Of a stretch of 64,000 nt of DNA, positions 51,522 to 59,099 are shown one piece after another. The notes under the pieces were generated by a model. That model ran no database searches. It was not told where the DNA came from and saw nothing but the letters and a program-made list of their open reading frames with translations. The position numbers and the translations under genes were made by a program. Numbering within the stretch: position 1 is the stretch's first letter; each line of letters starts with the position of its first letter. This stretch comes from Pseudarthrobacter sp. NamE2. Its GTDB lineage: Bacteria > Actinomycetota > Actinomycetes > Actinomycetales > Micrococcaceae. The stretch is taken from NCBI RefSeq assembly GCF_005796205.1, contig NZ_VAHN01000009.1, forward strand, positions 62,001-126,000, in the 5' to 3' direction.

Positions 51522-52115
51522 TCAGCCCTGCTCCGCCGCCCGCAACCCGAACTTTTCCCGGTCCAGGAAGACCAACTGGGCCTCCTTCTCGGGAAGCTGC
51601 ACCTTCGGGCCGGGTTCGAAGCCGAACCGCAGGAAGCGGCCGATTGCCTTGCTGTTCCGGGCATCCGGTTCGGCCACCACCCGGTCCTTGGCCGGGTCGG
51701 ACAGCAGGAACCGGACCAGGCCGGCCAGCACAGTGCCCGTGAAGTTGGGTACCGGGCGGGCGGCCGGGGCCAGGAGCAGGTGCATGCCGGTGTCCTCCGC
51801 CCGCGCCGGGTACACCTCGCCCAGCGGATCGTGCAGCGGCTCGTAGGTCTGGAAGATACCCGTCGGCTGCCCGGCCACGGTCATCAGGTATCCGTGGTGG
51901 GTGTCCAGGCTGTCCAGGAAGGCGTAGACGTCGCGGACCTCGTCCCGGCTCCAGCCGATCATGCCCCAAAACCGGGCGCGTTCCTCCTTCACCCAGCCGT
52001 GGATGAGGTCGGCGTCCTCTTGCGGTAACAGGCGCAGCAGCCGGAGCATGCCCAGGCCTTCCAGCTCATCCTGGTACACGGCCTCCCGGGCATTGGTCGA
52101 GTAGGTGGCGGTCAT
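51522..52115 (-). CDS. IucB-like GNAT acyltransferase, siderophore biosynthesis type
   Basis: A 197-residue acyltransferase of the IucB/RhbD group that acylates hydroxylamines in siderophore synthesis. Typical elements: MLRLLRLLPQEDADLIHGWV, ARFWGMIGWSRDEVRDVYAF, and ARAEDTGMHLLLAPAARPVP with the downstream CoA helix RFLLSDPAKDRVVAEPDARN, ending GRFLRFGFEPGPKV. ATG at 52115 has GGAG; its start overlaps the acylase stop by four bases. An IdeR-type box precedes the acylase, so both are probably iron repressed. Confidence 0.85.
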   Translation of the reverse strand: MTATYSTNAREAVYQDELEGLGMLRLLRLLPQEDADLIHGWVKEERARFWGMIGWSRDEVRDVYAFLDSLDTHHGYLMTVAGQPTGIFQTYEPLHDPLGEVYPARAEDTGMHLLLAPAARPVPNFTGTVLAGLVRFLLSDPAKDRVVAEPDARNSKAIGRFLRFGFEPGPKVQLPEKEAQLVFLDREKFGLRAAEQG

Positions 52116-54199
52116 GGGTTCTCCTTGGTCAGCCGGTCCCAGTCGGTGACGACGGGGAGGAGTTCGCCCGCTGCCCACAGCGGCAGCTGGCTGAGGAAGT
52201 CCTGGTCGCCGGGGTCGCCGGATGCTCCGAACGGCACAATCCAGCGGCTCTTCGACCGGTCGGACAGGTCCCACACGTAGCGGGCAACCGGCCCCCGAAA
52301 GGACGCGTCCGTGATGCCCGGCAGGCTTTCGGTGGACAGCACGCAGTTGGTGTCCCCGGACAGTGCCGTGCGCGGAACGGCCGGCACGGCGGCACCGGTC
52401 TGCGGATAATCGGCGAGGGCGTGCAGCGGCAGGACGGTGTGCGAGTTACCCCAGGAATCGGACGACGGCGACGCTGCCGCCACCTCCAGCGCCTCGGCTG
52501 CGGCGGCTGCCACATCAAGGCCTGCCTTATCACCCTTGGCCACGATGGTGTCCAGCGCGGAACCCACCCGGGACACGGGGTTCAGCCACGGACTGAACAA
52601 CGGGGAGTGGCCGGCAGGACGCGCCAGCGGGGCCAGCAGCGGAGCCGTGGCCAGGGCCTGGACAAAAGCCGAGCGCCAGGCGCTGAAAGCACCCGCCTTG
52701 GCACTGTCCGCGGCCATGTCCCCGTCCCAGGCGAGCAGGCTGTTCCGGAGGTCCAGGGCTGCCGCGGACAGGGAACGCTCCTGGTTTCCACAGCCTTCCA
52801 GAACCGCCCGGAACGCCGGCCAGGGTCCAAGGCTGCTGTCCATGTGTATGCGCTGCATGGCGTCAGCGTCCAGGCCGCTTCCGGCTTCCTCGAGCAGGTG
52901 CCGGATCCTGTTGGCCCTGTGGGCAGGCGCAAATTCCAGGCCGGTCAGGTCGCCGCCGCCGGAATCCCGGTCGTTGGCGTTCACGGCCATCGTCTTCACG
53001 AACCCGGCCGGCAGCTTAACCCAGCCGCCAGTCCACTGATGCCCGGGCGACTCCGCCGGCACCGGCCGGACCCGGTTCTCCGTGTTCCGGTCAGGCACGG
53101 CGCCTGCCACCAGCTGCCGGACATCACCCGCTGAATCGGCGGCCAGGACGCAGTTGACGGGCTCCACCCAGGCGCTGAATGCCGCCTGCACATCGGCTGC
53201 CGTCCGGCTGCGCAGCAGCGGCAGGAGGGCCTCGAAACCCAGCCGCCCGCTCACCCGCGAGGGCGTCCGCAGACTCAGCGTGCCGCCGTCGTACCCGCTG
53301 GTGACGACCGGTCCGCGGGCGGTCTCTATGACGGGCACCCGCTCCGGGCCGGCCCCGCGCACCAGGATCTCATCGTCATGCTCGGCAAGCACGGGTTCCC
53401 AGCCGTTCGGGCCGAGCGCCTGGAGCGTGGAGCCGTCGCGCTGCAGCTGCTCGCGATAGAGGTCCTGGTAGTCCGCCATGGCGTTGGTGACGGCCCACGC
53501 CGCGTCACCCGCGTGGCCGAAGTGCGGCAAGCCGGGGACACCGGGAAAAGCCAGCCCGACGACGTCGAACTCGGGGCAGGCGAGCCGCACCTGCTGGTAG
53601 ACGCCGGGGAGCTCCAGGAGCCGGTGCGGATCGCCGGCAACCAGCGGCCGCCCAGTGCTGGTCAAGCTCCCCGCCACCGCCCAGGCGTTGCTTCCGGACC
53701 ACACCGGGGCTTCGATGCTGAAGAGCTCCACAGCCTCGGGGCCCAGCGTGTGGGCCACGTGGTCCCGCCACAGCTTGTTCGGGAAGGTGCTGAAGAGGAT
53801 GTGGTTGACCAGGAAGACGCCCAGTGGTGTCCACGGCTGCCAGGCGGCGGGCTCCGTGTCCGTGTCCCGGAACTCCTGCGCGCCGCGGCGGCCATCAGCC
53901 AAAGCGGCATTGACGCCGTCCACGTAGGCGGAGACCCACTGCTGCGTTTCTGCGTCCAGGTTGTCGAAGCAACGCTGCGCGGTGTCGTCGATGCGGGCCT
54001 GCCGGGCAAACCGGTCCCACAGCAGCCCTTCGCGACCGAGCTGCCCGGCAGTCCTGCCCTCGGACCGCCAGCGCTCCATCTCGATCTGCCAGGACCTGTC
54101 GGACGCGGCGTTGTGCCCCTGCAGGAACGCCAGTTCGTGAACCGAGTCCGCGCGCAGGTGGGGAATGCCCCAGGGGTCGCGGAACGTCTCAGCGGGCAC
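52112..54199 (-). CDS. Penicillin-acylase-family Ntn-hydrolase
   Basis: A 695-residue single-chain precursor of an N-terminal nucleophile amidase. N-terminal FRDPWGIPHLRADSVHELAF and GHNAASDRSWQIEMERWRSE; autocleavage is expected between Gly169 and Ser170 in WSGSNAWAV, exposing the Ser nucleophile; later VTNAMADYQDLYREQL and KTMAVNANDRDS follow the family pattern. No export signal, unlike PvdQ, so it is cytosolic. GTG start at 54199. The IdeR-type box 46 bases upstream and coupling to an IucB-like gene point to siderophore deacylation, tailoring or recycling (inference). Confidence 0.88.
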   Translation of the reverse strand: MPAETFRDPWGIPHLRADSVHELAFLQGHNAASDRSWQIEMERWRSEGRTAGQLGREGLLWDRFARQARIDDTAQRCFDNLDAETQQWVSAYVDGVNAALADGRRGAQEFRDTDTEPAAWQPWTPLGVFLVNHILFSTFPNKLWRDHVAHTLGPEAVELFSIEAPVWSGSNAWAVAGSLTSTGRPLVAGDPHRLLELPGVYQQVRLACPEFDVVGLAFPGVPGLPHFGHAGDAAWAVTNAMADYQDLYREQLQRDGSTLQALGPNGWEPVLAEHDDEILVRGAGPERVPVIETARGPVVTSGYDGGTLSLRTPSRVSGRLGFEALLPLLRSRTAADVQAAFSAWVEPVNCVLAADSAGDVRQLVAGAVPDRNTENRVRPVPAESPGHQWTGGWVKLPAGFVKTMAVNANDRDSGGGDLTGLEFAPAHRANRIRHLLEEAGSGLDADAMQRIHMDSSLGPWPAFRAVLEGCGNQERSLSAAALDLRNSLLAWDGDMAADSAKAGAFSAWRSAFVQALATAPLLAPLARPAGHSPLFSPWLNPVSRVGSALDTIVAKGDKAGLDVAAAAAEALEVAAASPSSDSWGNSHTVLPLHALADYPQTGAAVPAVPRTALSGDTNCVLSTESLPGITDASFRGPVARYVWDLSDRSKSRWIVPFGASGDPGDQDFLSQLPLWAAGELLPVVTDWDRLTKENP

Positions 54200-54230
54200 G
54201 GAGCGGATTTTCCGGGGGAACGGGATGCAC
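54189..54230 (-). other. Short leader ORF overlapping the acylase start
   Basis: GTG at 54230, with GAAGGG 6 bases before, opens a 13-codon frame (VHPVPPENPLRAR) that stops at 54189, just past the acylase GTG in another frame. It has the better ribosome site of the two. Could be a regulatory upstream ORF or a chance frame. Confidence 0.35.
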
Positions 54231-54244
54231 GGTCAGCCCTTCTT

Positions 54245-54260
54245 CTTAGGTAAACCTAAG
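54245..54260. promoter_or_regulatory. IdeR/DtxR-type iron box CTTAGGTAAACCTAAG
   Basis: A perfect 16-base palindrome. The 19-base stretch from 54246 matches 14 positions of the IdeR consensus TWAGGTWAGSCTWACCTWA as I recall it. It lies 46 bases upstream of the acylase start. Expected effect: repression when iron is sufficient. Confidence 0.8.
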
Positions 54261-54297
54261 TAAGCGTACGGGCTCAGTTCCGGCATCCCCAAAACGT

Positions 54298-54624
54298 TCA
54301 TGACACAAAGATGTGCCGGACAGCGGCGCGGGTTTTGGTGGCGCGGTTTCTAGCGGTGCCCGGGGGAGCCACCTTGTAGGAGCTGCCGATGGCTACACGG
54401 TTGGAGGTGTTGATGGACATGGCCATCCACGATACAGCCGACATTTGGCCCGGAGTCAGCCCTTCCGCGGCGGACTCGTACAGCCCTGTGTTGGCATGCG
54501 AGTCACTGATGCCCGTGACATACTCCGCCAGCGCCAGGGCGGCCTGCTCCTGTTCGTCGAAGTACCTCGTCTCCCGCCATGCTGAAAGAACACTCAGCCG
54601 CTCCCAGGCGCCAGCAGTAGCCAT
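54298..54624 (-). CDS. Truncated AhpD-like (carboxymuconolactone decarboxylase family) protein
   Basis: A 108-residue protein matching only the C-terminal part of AhpD/CMD enzymes: LSVLSAWRETRYFDEQEQAA, LALAEYVTGIS, and SAVSWMAMSINTSNRVAI. The catalytic Cys-x2-Cys helix that normally precedes it is absent. It has its own start at 54624 with a perfect AGGAGG 6 bases before, in the 14-base gap after the membrane-protein gene, so it is expressed as a short protein. Whether it is a decayed gene or a repurposed regulator-like fold is open. Confidence 0.65.
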   Translation of the reverse strand: MATAGAWERLSVLSAWRETRYFDEQEQAALALAEYVTGISDSHANTGLYESAAEGLTPGQMSAVSWMAMSINTSNRVAIGSSYKVAPPGTARNRATKTRAAVRHIFVS

Positions 54625-54638
54625 GGCACCTCCTGCCG

Positions 54639-55484
54639 TCAGTACAGGAAGATGTCGATCCACTCCCGGTTGTGGGCGTGGATCAGCACCAGGAACAGCA
54701 CGAAGTCGAAGAGCAGGTGGACGCTGACGATGTAGGACAGCGATTTGGTCACCGTGAACAGCCGGGCCTGCAGCAGGGCGAACGGGAAAATGAAGTAGGG
54801 CGCCCAGGCATGGAAACCGAGCTCCCAGAGGAAGGACGTGAACAGGACCGCCTGTAGCAGGTTGGCCTGCCAGTCCGGGAGGTGCCGGCGGAGCAGCGTA
54901 AACGTGGTGCAGATGAAGAACAGCTCGTCCCAGATCCCCAGCACGTTCGTCCCCAGGAAGAGCCGGGCGATGCCGTCGAAGTCGCTGACCGCCGGCCAGT
55001 TGTTGTAAACGCCGGTACGGATCATGTACACCGGCATCAGGGCATATCCGATCACCAGCACCGCCGGGAGGTACCACTTCTCGGCCCGGGTCCATGGCTT
55101 CCCCGTCCTGACGGGGAAGCGGATGGCGTGGTCCTTCGTGATGAACCGGGACACGGCGTAGGGAATGCCGACGGCAAGGATCATCGCCGTCCCCATCACG
55201 GCCATGTGCTCGGTGCTGATGTCCGTGGTGATGGGGACCAGGCTCATGGCGGTCAGCCCCACCCCGATCAGGGCCAGGTCGATCAGGAGCTTGCGGCTGA
55301 CAAAGCCAGCGAGCACCAGCGCGGCGGCAAGGAGGAGGAAACCGGAGAACCGGTCCTCCCAGGCAAAGAGAAGAAAGCCCGACGCCGAGACAAGGGCCGC
55401 CGGGACAACGGCCAGTGTTGTGCGGGCGGGTTTCCCCGTTCCCGCTCCTTGCAGGTCGGCTTGCGCCTGGGATTGCTGCCTCAT
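54639..55484 (-). CDS. Multi-span membrane protein, CPBP-protease-like
   Basis: A 281-residue integral membrane protein with about eight hydrophobic segments. LGTNVLGIWDELFFICTTFT has an acidic residue pair at the position of the EE motif of CPBP intramembrane proteases, with RRHL following, and VHLLFDFVLFLVLIH gives the later His. The first Glu of EExxxR is missing, so catalytic competence is doubtful. ATG at 55484 (MRQQSQAQ) is preferred; 55526 is the alternative. Immediately followed by the truncated AhpD-like gene. Confidence 0.65.
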   Translation of the reverse strand: MRQQSQAQADLQGAGTGKPARTTLAVVPAALVSASGFLLFAWEDRFSGFLLLAAALVLAGFVSRKLLIDLALIGVGLTAMSLVPITTDISTEHMAVMGTAMILAVGIPYAVSRFITKDHAIRFPVRTGKPWTRAEKWYLPAVLVIGYALMPVYMIRTGVYNNWPAVSDFDGIARLFLGTNVLGIWDELFFICTTFTLLRRHLPDWQANLLQAVLFTSFLWELGFHAWAPYFIFPFALLQARLFTVTKSLSYIVSVHLLFDFVLFLVLIHAHNREWIDIFLY

Positions 55485-55560
55485 CACGTCCCTATGCTGT
55501 GGTGGCGCTTCCGGTGGTTGCTCCAAAGTCTACTTGCCGCCCGGTAGCGGCACGAGGCTC

Positions 55561-56541
55561 TCACCAGAGCAGCGCCAGGTCGAGGTGCACGGCCGGCCGC
55601 GGGGCCAGCCAGTCGTTAAGTCCCCGGTCCAGCTCGGACTCCGGGCCCGCCAGCCCCAACCGGTTCACACCGGAAGGTGCCGGGGCATGGTTATGGGCGG
55701 CATCGGGGGTGCCGCGGGAGCATTCGGCGCACAGCATCCGCATGGCGGACCAGTCATCAACACCCAGTCCCCGCTCCTCGAGCAGGGCGGACAGCTCCCG
55801 GAGGTCGTCCGGCGTCGCTCCCGTTACCTGTGCCTGCCAGGTGGGCACGCCCGAATCCTCAAGGCGTTCCAGCTGGTCGAACACTGCCACGTCCTGTCCG
55901 CCGAGTTTGCGGAACCCTTTCGGCTCGCCGTCGTGCAGGAGGACGTCCCGGAACCGGTGCCCGGATTCCGGCAGTGGAACGTTGGCGATGACGGCATGGG
56001 CCGGGCTCCTGCGCCAACACCAGACCACCTCCGTTGTTCCAGCGGATGGCAGCACCTGGTGGGGAAGGCTGGGCTGGTCCGGATTCAGCCGGACCGGCGC
56101 CAAACCAAAGTCCACGTCGATCGCTTCCAACCCGCTGCCCATCCCCTGGATGCCGTACGCCTCCCATGCCCGCCTGGCCGTGGCCCAGTCGCCCAAGGCA
56201 GTTGCGGCAATGCCGAGGTTCCAGGCAGCGGGATTGACGCCGTCGAAATCCTCGGCTTCGGCGGGCGTGAAAAGCTCGACGGCCCGTGCATTGCGTTCCA
56301 GGCTCTCGGCCCACCTGCCCAGGGCCTTGGAAAGAAGTGCCGCGTGGTACCAGGCGTAAAAGGAGCCCGGCGCAACGTGCAGCATTTCAGCTGCCAGGGC
56401 CGTTGCGGTGCCCGTGTCTCCGGCCTCGTCTGCGGCTGTCCAGTCGGACCAGACCTCGCGGGGTCCCCGTTGCTTCCCGGACCCCCGCCATCTGCGAACC
56501 GTCACCCGTCCAGTATGCAGGCGGACCGCGGTGGGCACCAT
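55561..56541 (-). CDS. TPR-like repeat protein
   Basis: A 326-residue soluble protein. Residues 34-140 read as tetratricopeptide-type helix pairs (DEAGDTGTATALAAEMLHVA; FYAWYHAALLSKALGRWAES; WNLGIAATALGDWATARRAW). The remainder contains WCWRRSPAHAVIANVPLPES and a cysteine pair (MLCAECSRG) and is not a known domain to me. GGAGGG lies upstream of the ATG. Function unknown; protein-protein contact is inferred from the repeats. Confidence 0.75.
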   Translation of the reverse strand: MVPTAVRLHTGRVTVRRWRGSGKQRGPREVWSDWTAADEAGDTGTATALAAEMLHVAPGSFYAWYHAALLSKALGRWAESLERNARAVELFTPAEAEDFDGVNPAAWNLGIAATALGDWATARRAWEAYGIQGMGSGLEAIDVDFGLAPVRLNPDQPSLPHQVLPSAGTTEVVWCWRRSPAHAVIANVPLPESGHRFRDVLLHDGEPKGFRKLGGQDVAVFDQLERLEDSGVPTWQAQVTGATPDDLRELSALLEERGLGVDDWSAMRMLCAECSRGTPDAAHNHAPAPSGVNRLGLAGPESELDRGLNDWLAPRPAVHLDLALLW

Positions 56542-56569
56542 GGCCTGAAAACCCTCCAGGAATTAAAGA

Positions 56570-56607
56570 AAGCGGACGACGACGGGAGGTCCCGCCGTCG
56601 TCCGCTT
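56570..56607. terminator. Hairpin family copy 11
   Basis: 17-bp stem with one mismatch, loop AGGT, between two minus-strand genes; terminates the 56628-56825 small gene. Confidence 0.8.
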
Positions 56608-56627
56608 CCTTCCAAGGTGGTTGCCGC

Positions 56628-56825
56628 TTAGGCGGTCGCCAGGGCGCGGTCCTCGCCGCGGACGCTCAACGTGAACGTGTTGGGGCCGCTGCAGGTGACC
56701 GCGATCCGGCATGTGGTGGTGTTGTGCCGGGCGGACAGGTCGCTGATCGCGGAGTCCAGCGTGTGGTGGAGCACACCCTTGTCCCAGATTTTGAGGGTTA
56801 CGGAATCAGTGGCATCGAACGTCAT
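56628..56825 (-). CDS. Small protein of tandem paralog pair, copy 1 (65 aa)
   Basis: MTFDATDSVTLKIWDKGVLH, then HTLDSAISDLSARHNTTTCR, then IAVTCSGPNTFTLSVRG. About 34 of the first 54 residues are identical to the neighbour at 57014. GGAAG lies 8 bases before the ATG. A cytosolic, beta/alpha small protein with the invariant block IAVTCSGPNTFTLS. I recognise no family; conservation and duplication argue for a real function. Confidence 0.8.
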   Translation of the reverse strand: MTFDATDSVTLKIWDKGVLHHTLDSAISDLSARHNTTTCRIAVTCSGPNTFTLSVRGEDRALATA

Positions 56826-57013
56826 TATTCAACTTCCATTTCTTGCGGTCTGGCGGCCTGATGCTGTCCGGCCGCTGCCCTCGTCGGTGAGGACAAGCTA
56901 CATTGGGAAAGCGCATTCCCATATCTCCATGGTGCATGGCGGCCAACAAAATGGCAACCGGTCAGGGGAGGTGTGAGCAAGCCCACCGGTACTCGGCGGG
57001 CCGTTGGCGCTGG

Positions 57014-57193
57014 CTAGGCGCCGGAGCCCAAGCTCAGGGTGAAGGTGTTGGGGCCGCTGCAGGTCACGGCGATATTGCTCTTGGAGGTGTTGTGGCGGAC
57101 GGCGAGGTCCTCGACGAGCGTGTCCAGCGTGGTGTGCACGTCGGAGCGGTCCCAGATTTTGTGGGTGACGGTGTTGGCAGCTTCAAACGTCAT
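57014..57193 (-). CDS. Small protein of tandem paralog pair, copy 2 (59 aa)
   Basis: MTFEAANTVTHKIWDRSDVH, then TTLDTLVEDLAVRHNTSKSN, then IAVTCSGPNTFTLSLGSG. It lies 188 bases upstream of its paralog, with the same 5' layout (AAGGAAG, then TGAACA before ATG). Together with copy 1 it defines a signature M-T-F-x-A, K-I-W-D, D-L-x2-R-H-N-T, I-A-V-T-C-S-G-P-N-T-F-T-L-S. Function unknown; the location beside GAF-ANTAR regulators hints at stress or redox sensing only weakly. Confidence 0.8.
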   Translation of the reverse strand: MTFEAANTVTHKIWDRSDVHTTLDTLVEDLAVRHNTSKSNIAVTCSGPNTFTLSLGSGA

Positions 57194-57478
57194 TGTTCAG
57201 TACTTCCTTGCATCGGTCCGGCCCTTGCAGCCGGGAAGTCGGCCTGCTGTGCGCTGAGGCCGCGGACGCCGGAAGGGCGCACCGGTGGGCCTCTTTGCGT
57301 CACCAGGATGGTCGGGGCCGGAGAAGCTCCTGCCCTGTCCTTCCATGGTGCCGAAACCGAAAGGGCGCTCTCAACCAAATTGCCCTTTGTTGCAAGTGAA
57401 TCTCATCACGTCCCCACCCAACTGGGTGTACCGACCAAAGAGGGTGGTGACACGGCTGGCGGGTGTCTGACCCGGGAG

Positions 57479-58240
57479 TCATTCGTCGAAGTGGGTAGCA
57501 ATATCCGTCTCGCCTGAAATATTCATGATCACGGCCGCCGCCACGTCCCGCAGTTTGATGTTCCTGACGTTTGAAGCCCTTGTGAGGATGTTGACTGCGG
57601 TGTCCCGCGTGCATCGGTTTTGGGCCATGATGGCACCCACCGCCATGTCAATGACCGTGCGCGACTGCATTGCCGCGGCAAGGTCGTCCCGAACCTCGCT
57701 CAGTTGCGTGATGCGGACCGCCAGCCGCAGCGAACTTGCGGCCTGTCCGGCGAATCCTTCCGCCGTGGCGATGTCCTCGCCCGAAAAGCCGTTGCTCCGC
57801 CCGGAATAGAGATTGAGGACCGCTTCGGCGTCACCGGCCAAATCCAGCGGGACGGCGAGGATGGAGGACACGCCCTGTCCCGCCGCGGCCTGGACATAGG
57901 GGCCCCAGCGGCGCTCGGCGGTAAGGTCCGGAACCAGCACCGTGCTCCGGGTCCGCAACGCGGTGAGGCAGGGTCCGTCTCCAAACCCGTTCTGCATCTC
58001 ATCCAGTGCGCGGGCAGGAGCGTCGCTGGCGGCAACTGCCTCCGCCCGTTTGCGCCGGAGCACCGTGACGCCCGCATGGATGGTGTTACCGGGAACGGAC
58101 AGCCGGGAGGCCGCCAGGACGGCCAGTTCCACAAGGAAGTCCCTGATGTCTCGGCTTTCCAGGACCATTTCCTGCAGTGTCAGGTTGGTGTCCGCCGATG
58201 GGTCGGCATGGCCTTCCGCTGAGATCCGGTGGTCCTCCAC
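57479..58240 (-). CDS. GAF-ANTAR RNA-binding antiterminator regulator 1
   Basis: A 253-residue regulator. GAF domain about 35-180 (FLVELAVLAASRLSVPGNTI; NGFGDGPCLTALRTRSTVLV; GVSSILAVPLDLAGDAEAVL) and ANTAR about 195-250 (RTVIDMAVGAIMAQNRCTRD, then AVNILTRASNVRNIKLRDVA), which binds paired RNA hairpins to prevent termination. No kinase or receiver domain is fused. Divergent from a second GAF-ANTAR gene at 58354; the two probably share a signal. Confidence 0.9.
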   Translation of the reverse strand: MEDHRISAEGHADPSADTNLTLQEMVLESRDIRDFLVELAVLAASRLSVPGNTIHAGVTVLRRKRAEAVAASDAPARALDEMQNGFGDGPCLTALRTRSTVLVPDLTAERRWGPYVQAAAGQGVSSILAVPLDLAGDAEAVLNLYSGRSNGFSGEDIATAEGFAGQAASSLRLAVRITQLSEVRDDLAAAMQSRTVIDMAVGAIMAQNRCTRDTAVNILTRASNVRNIKLRDVAAAVIMNISGETDIATHFDE

Positions 58241-58341
58241 CGATATCGCCTCCGTCCGAAATCTCCCACCCTCGACAGTACGCCGGTGCGGCGGTTTCTG
58301 ATACAGCCGTGCACTCCAAGGACGGCTGTTGCGCGGGACAG

Positions 58342-58347
58342 TAAGAT
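58342..58347 (+). promoter_or_regulatory. -10 hexamer TAAGAT, leaderless start
   Basis: TAAGAT ends 6 bases before the ATG at 58354; no ribosome site is present. Confidence 0.5.
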
Positions 58348-58353
58348 TGCCCC

Positions 58354-59085
58354 ATGTCCAGTACTGCCAATAACGAGTCCGTCCAGCAGTTGCAGGAAAT
58401 CCTGGTCGGCGCCGGAAACGTGGTGGAATTCCTCGCCGGACTCTCAGGCATGGCCGCGGCGGCCGTCTCGGCTGCCGCCAATGACCACATCGAGTGCGCG
58501 GTCACTCTCAAGCTGCACCGCAAACCAGCCACCGCTGCAGGCAGCAGCGAGCGGGCGATGGAGTTGGACCGCCTGGAGCAAGCCGTGGGCGATGGCCCCT
58601 GCATCAAGGCGCTGCGGGAGATGACTCCGGTGATGATCGATGACGTCACCATTGACTCCAGATGGCCGGAGTTGACACGCAGATTTGCGGATGCGGGCGT
58701 CTACAGTTCCTTGGGCGTGCCATTGGAGGTGCACGGTGACGCCCGGGCTGCGCTCAACTTCTTCGCCGCGAAGCCGGGCGCGTTCACGCCGGACGTATAC
58801 GAGAAAGCTGTTGGTTTCGCGGTAGCCGCCCACAATACAATGCATCTTTCCGTGCGGATCAACGCTGCCCAGAACCGGGCGGAAGACTTGGAAGCGGCCC
58901 TGGAAAGCAGGACTGCCATCAATCTGGCGTGCGGCGTCATCATGGCGCAGAACCGCTGCACCCAGGCCGAGGCGATGGAGATCCTCACCAGGGTTTCCAG
59001 CAACCGCAACCGCAAACTGCGCGACGTTGCCAAGGACCTCATCGAGCAACTGTCCGGCGACCGCGTGGAAACGCACTTCGACTAG
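58354..59085 (+). CDS. GAF-ANTAR RNA-binding antiterminator regulator 2
   Basis: A 243-residue paralog of the divergent regulator: GAF domain (VVEFLAGLSGMAAAAVSAAA; AVGDGPCIKALREMTPVMID; VYSSLGVPLEVHGDARAALN) and ANTAR domain (TAINLACGVIMAQNRCTQAE, AMEILTRVSSNRNRKLRDVA). Both end in a similar THFD tail. The ANTAR core residues for RNA binding (A-x2-R and N-R-x-L-R-D type) look intact. Probably leaderless. Confidence 0.9.
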   Translation: MSSTANNESVQQLQEILVGAGNVVEFLAGLSGMAAAAVSAAANDHIECAVTLKLHRKPATAAGSSERAMELDRLEQAVGDGPCIKALREMTPVMIDDVTIDSRWPELTRRFADAGVYSSLGVPLEVHGDARAALNFFAAKPGAFTPDVYEKAVGFAVAAHNTMHLSVRINAAQNRAEDLEAALESRTAINLACGVIMAQNRCTQAEAMEILTRVSSNRNRKLRDVAKDLIEQLSGDRVETHFD

Positions 59086-59099
59086 GCAGCGCTCGGGAA

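Noticed and set aside
17217..56607. The repeated GC-rich palindromes as a CRISPR array
   Set aside because: Copies are isolated between different genes kilobases apart, self-complementary, without regular spacers or cas genes.
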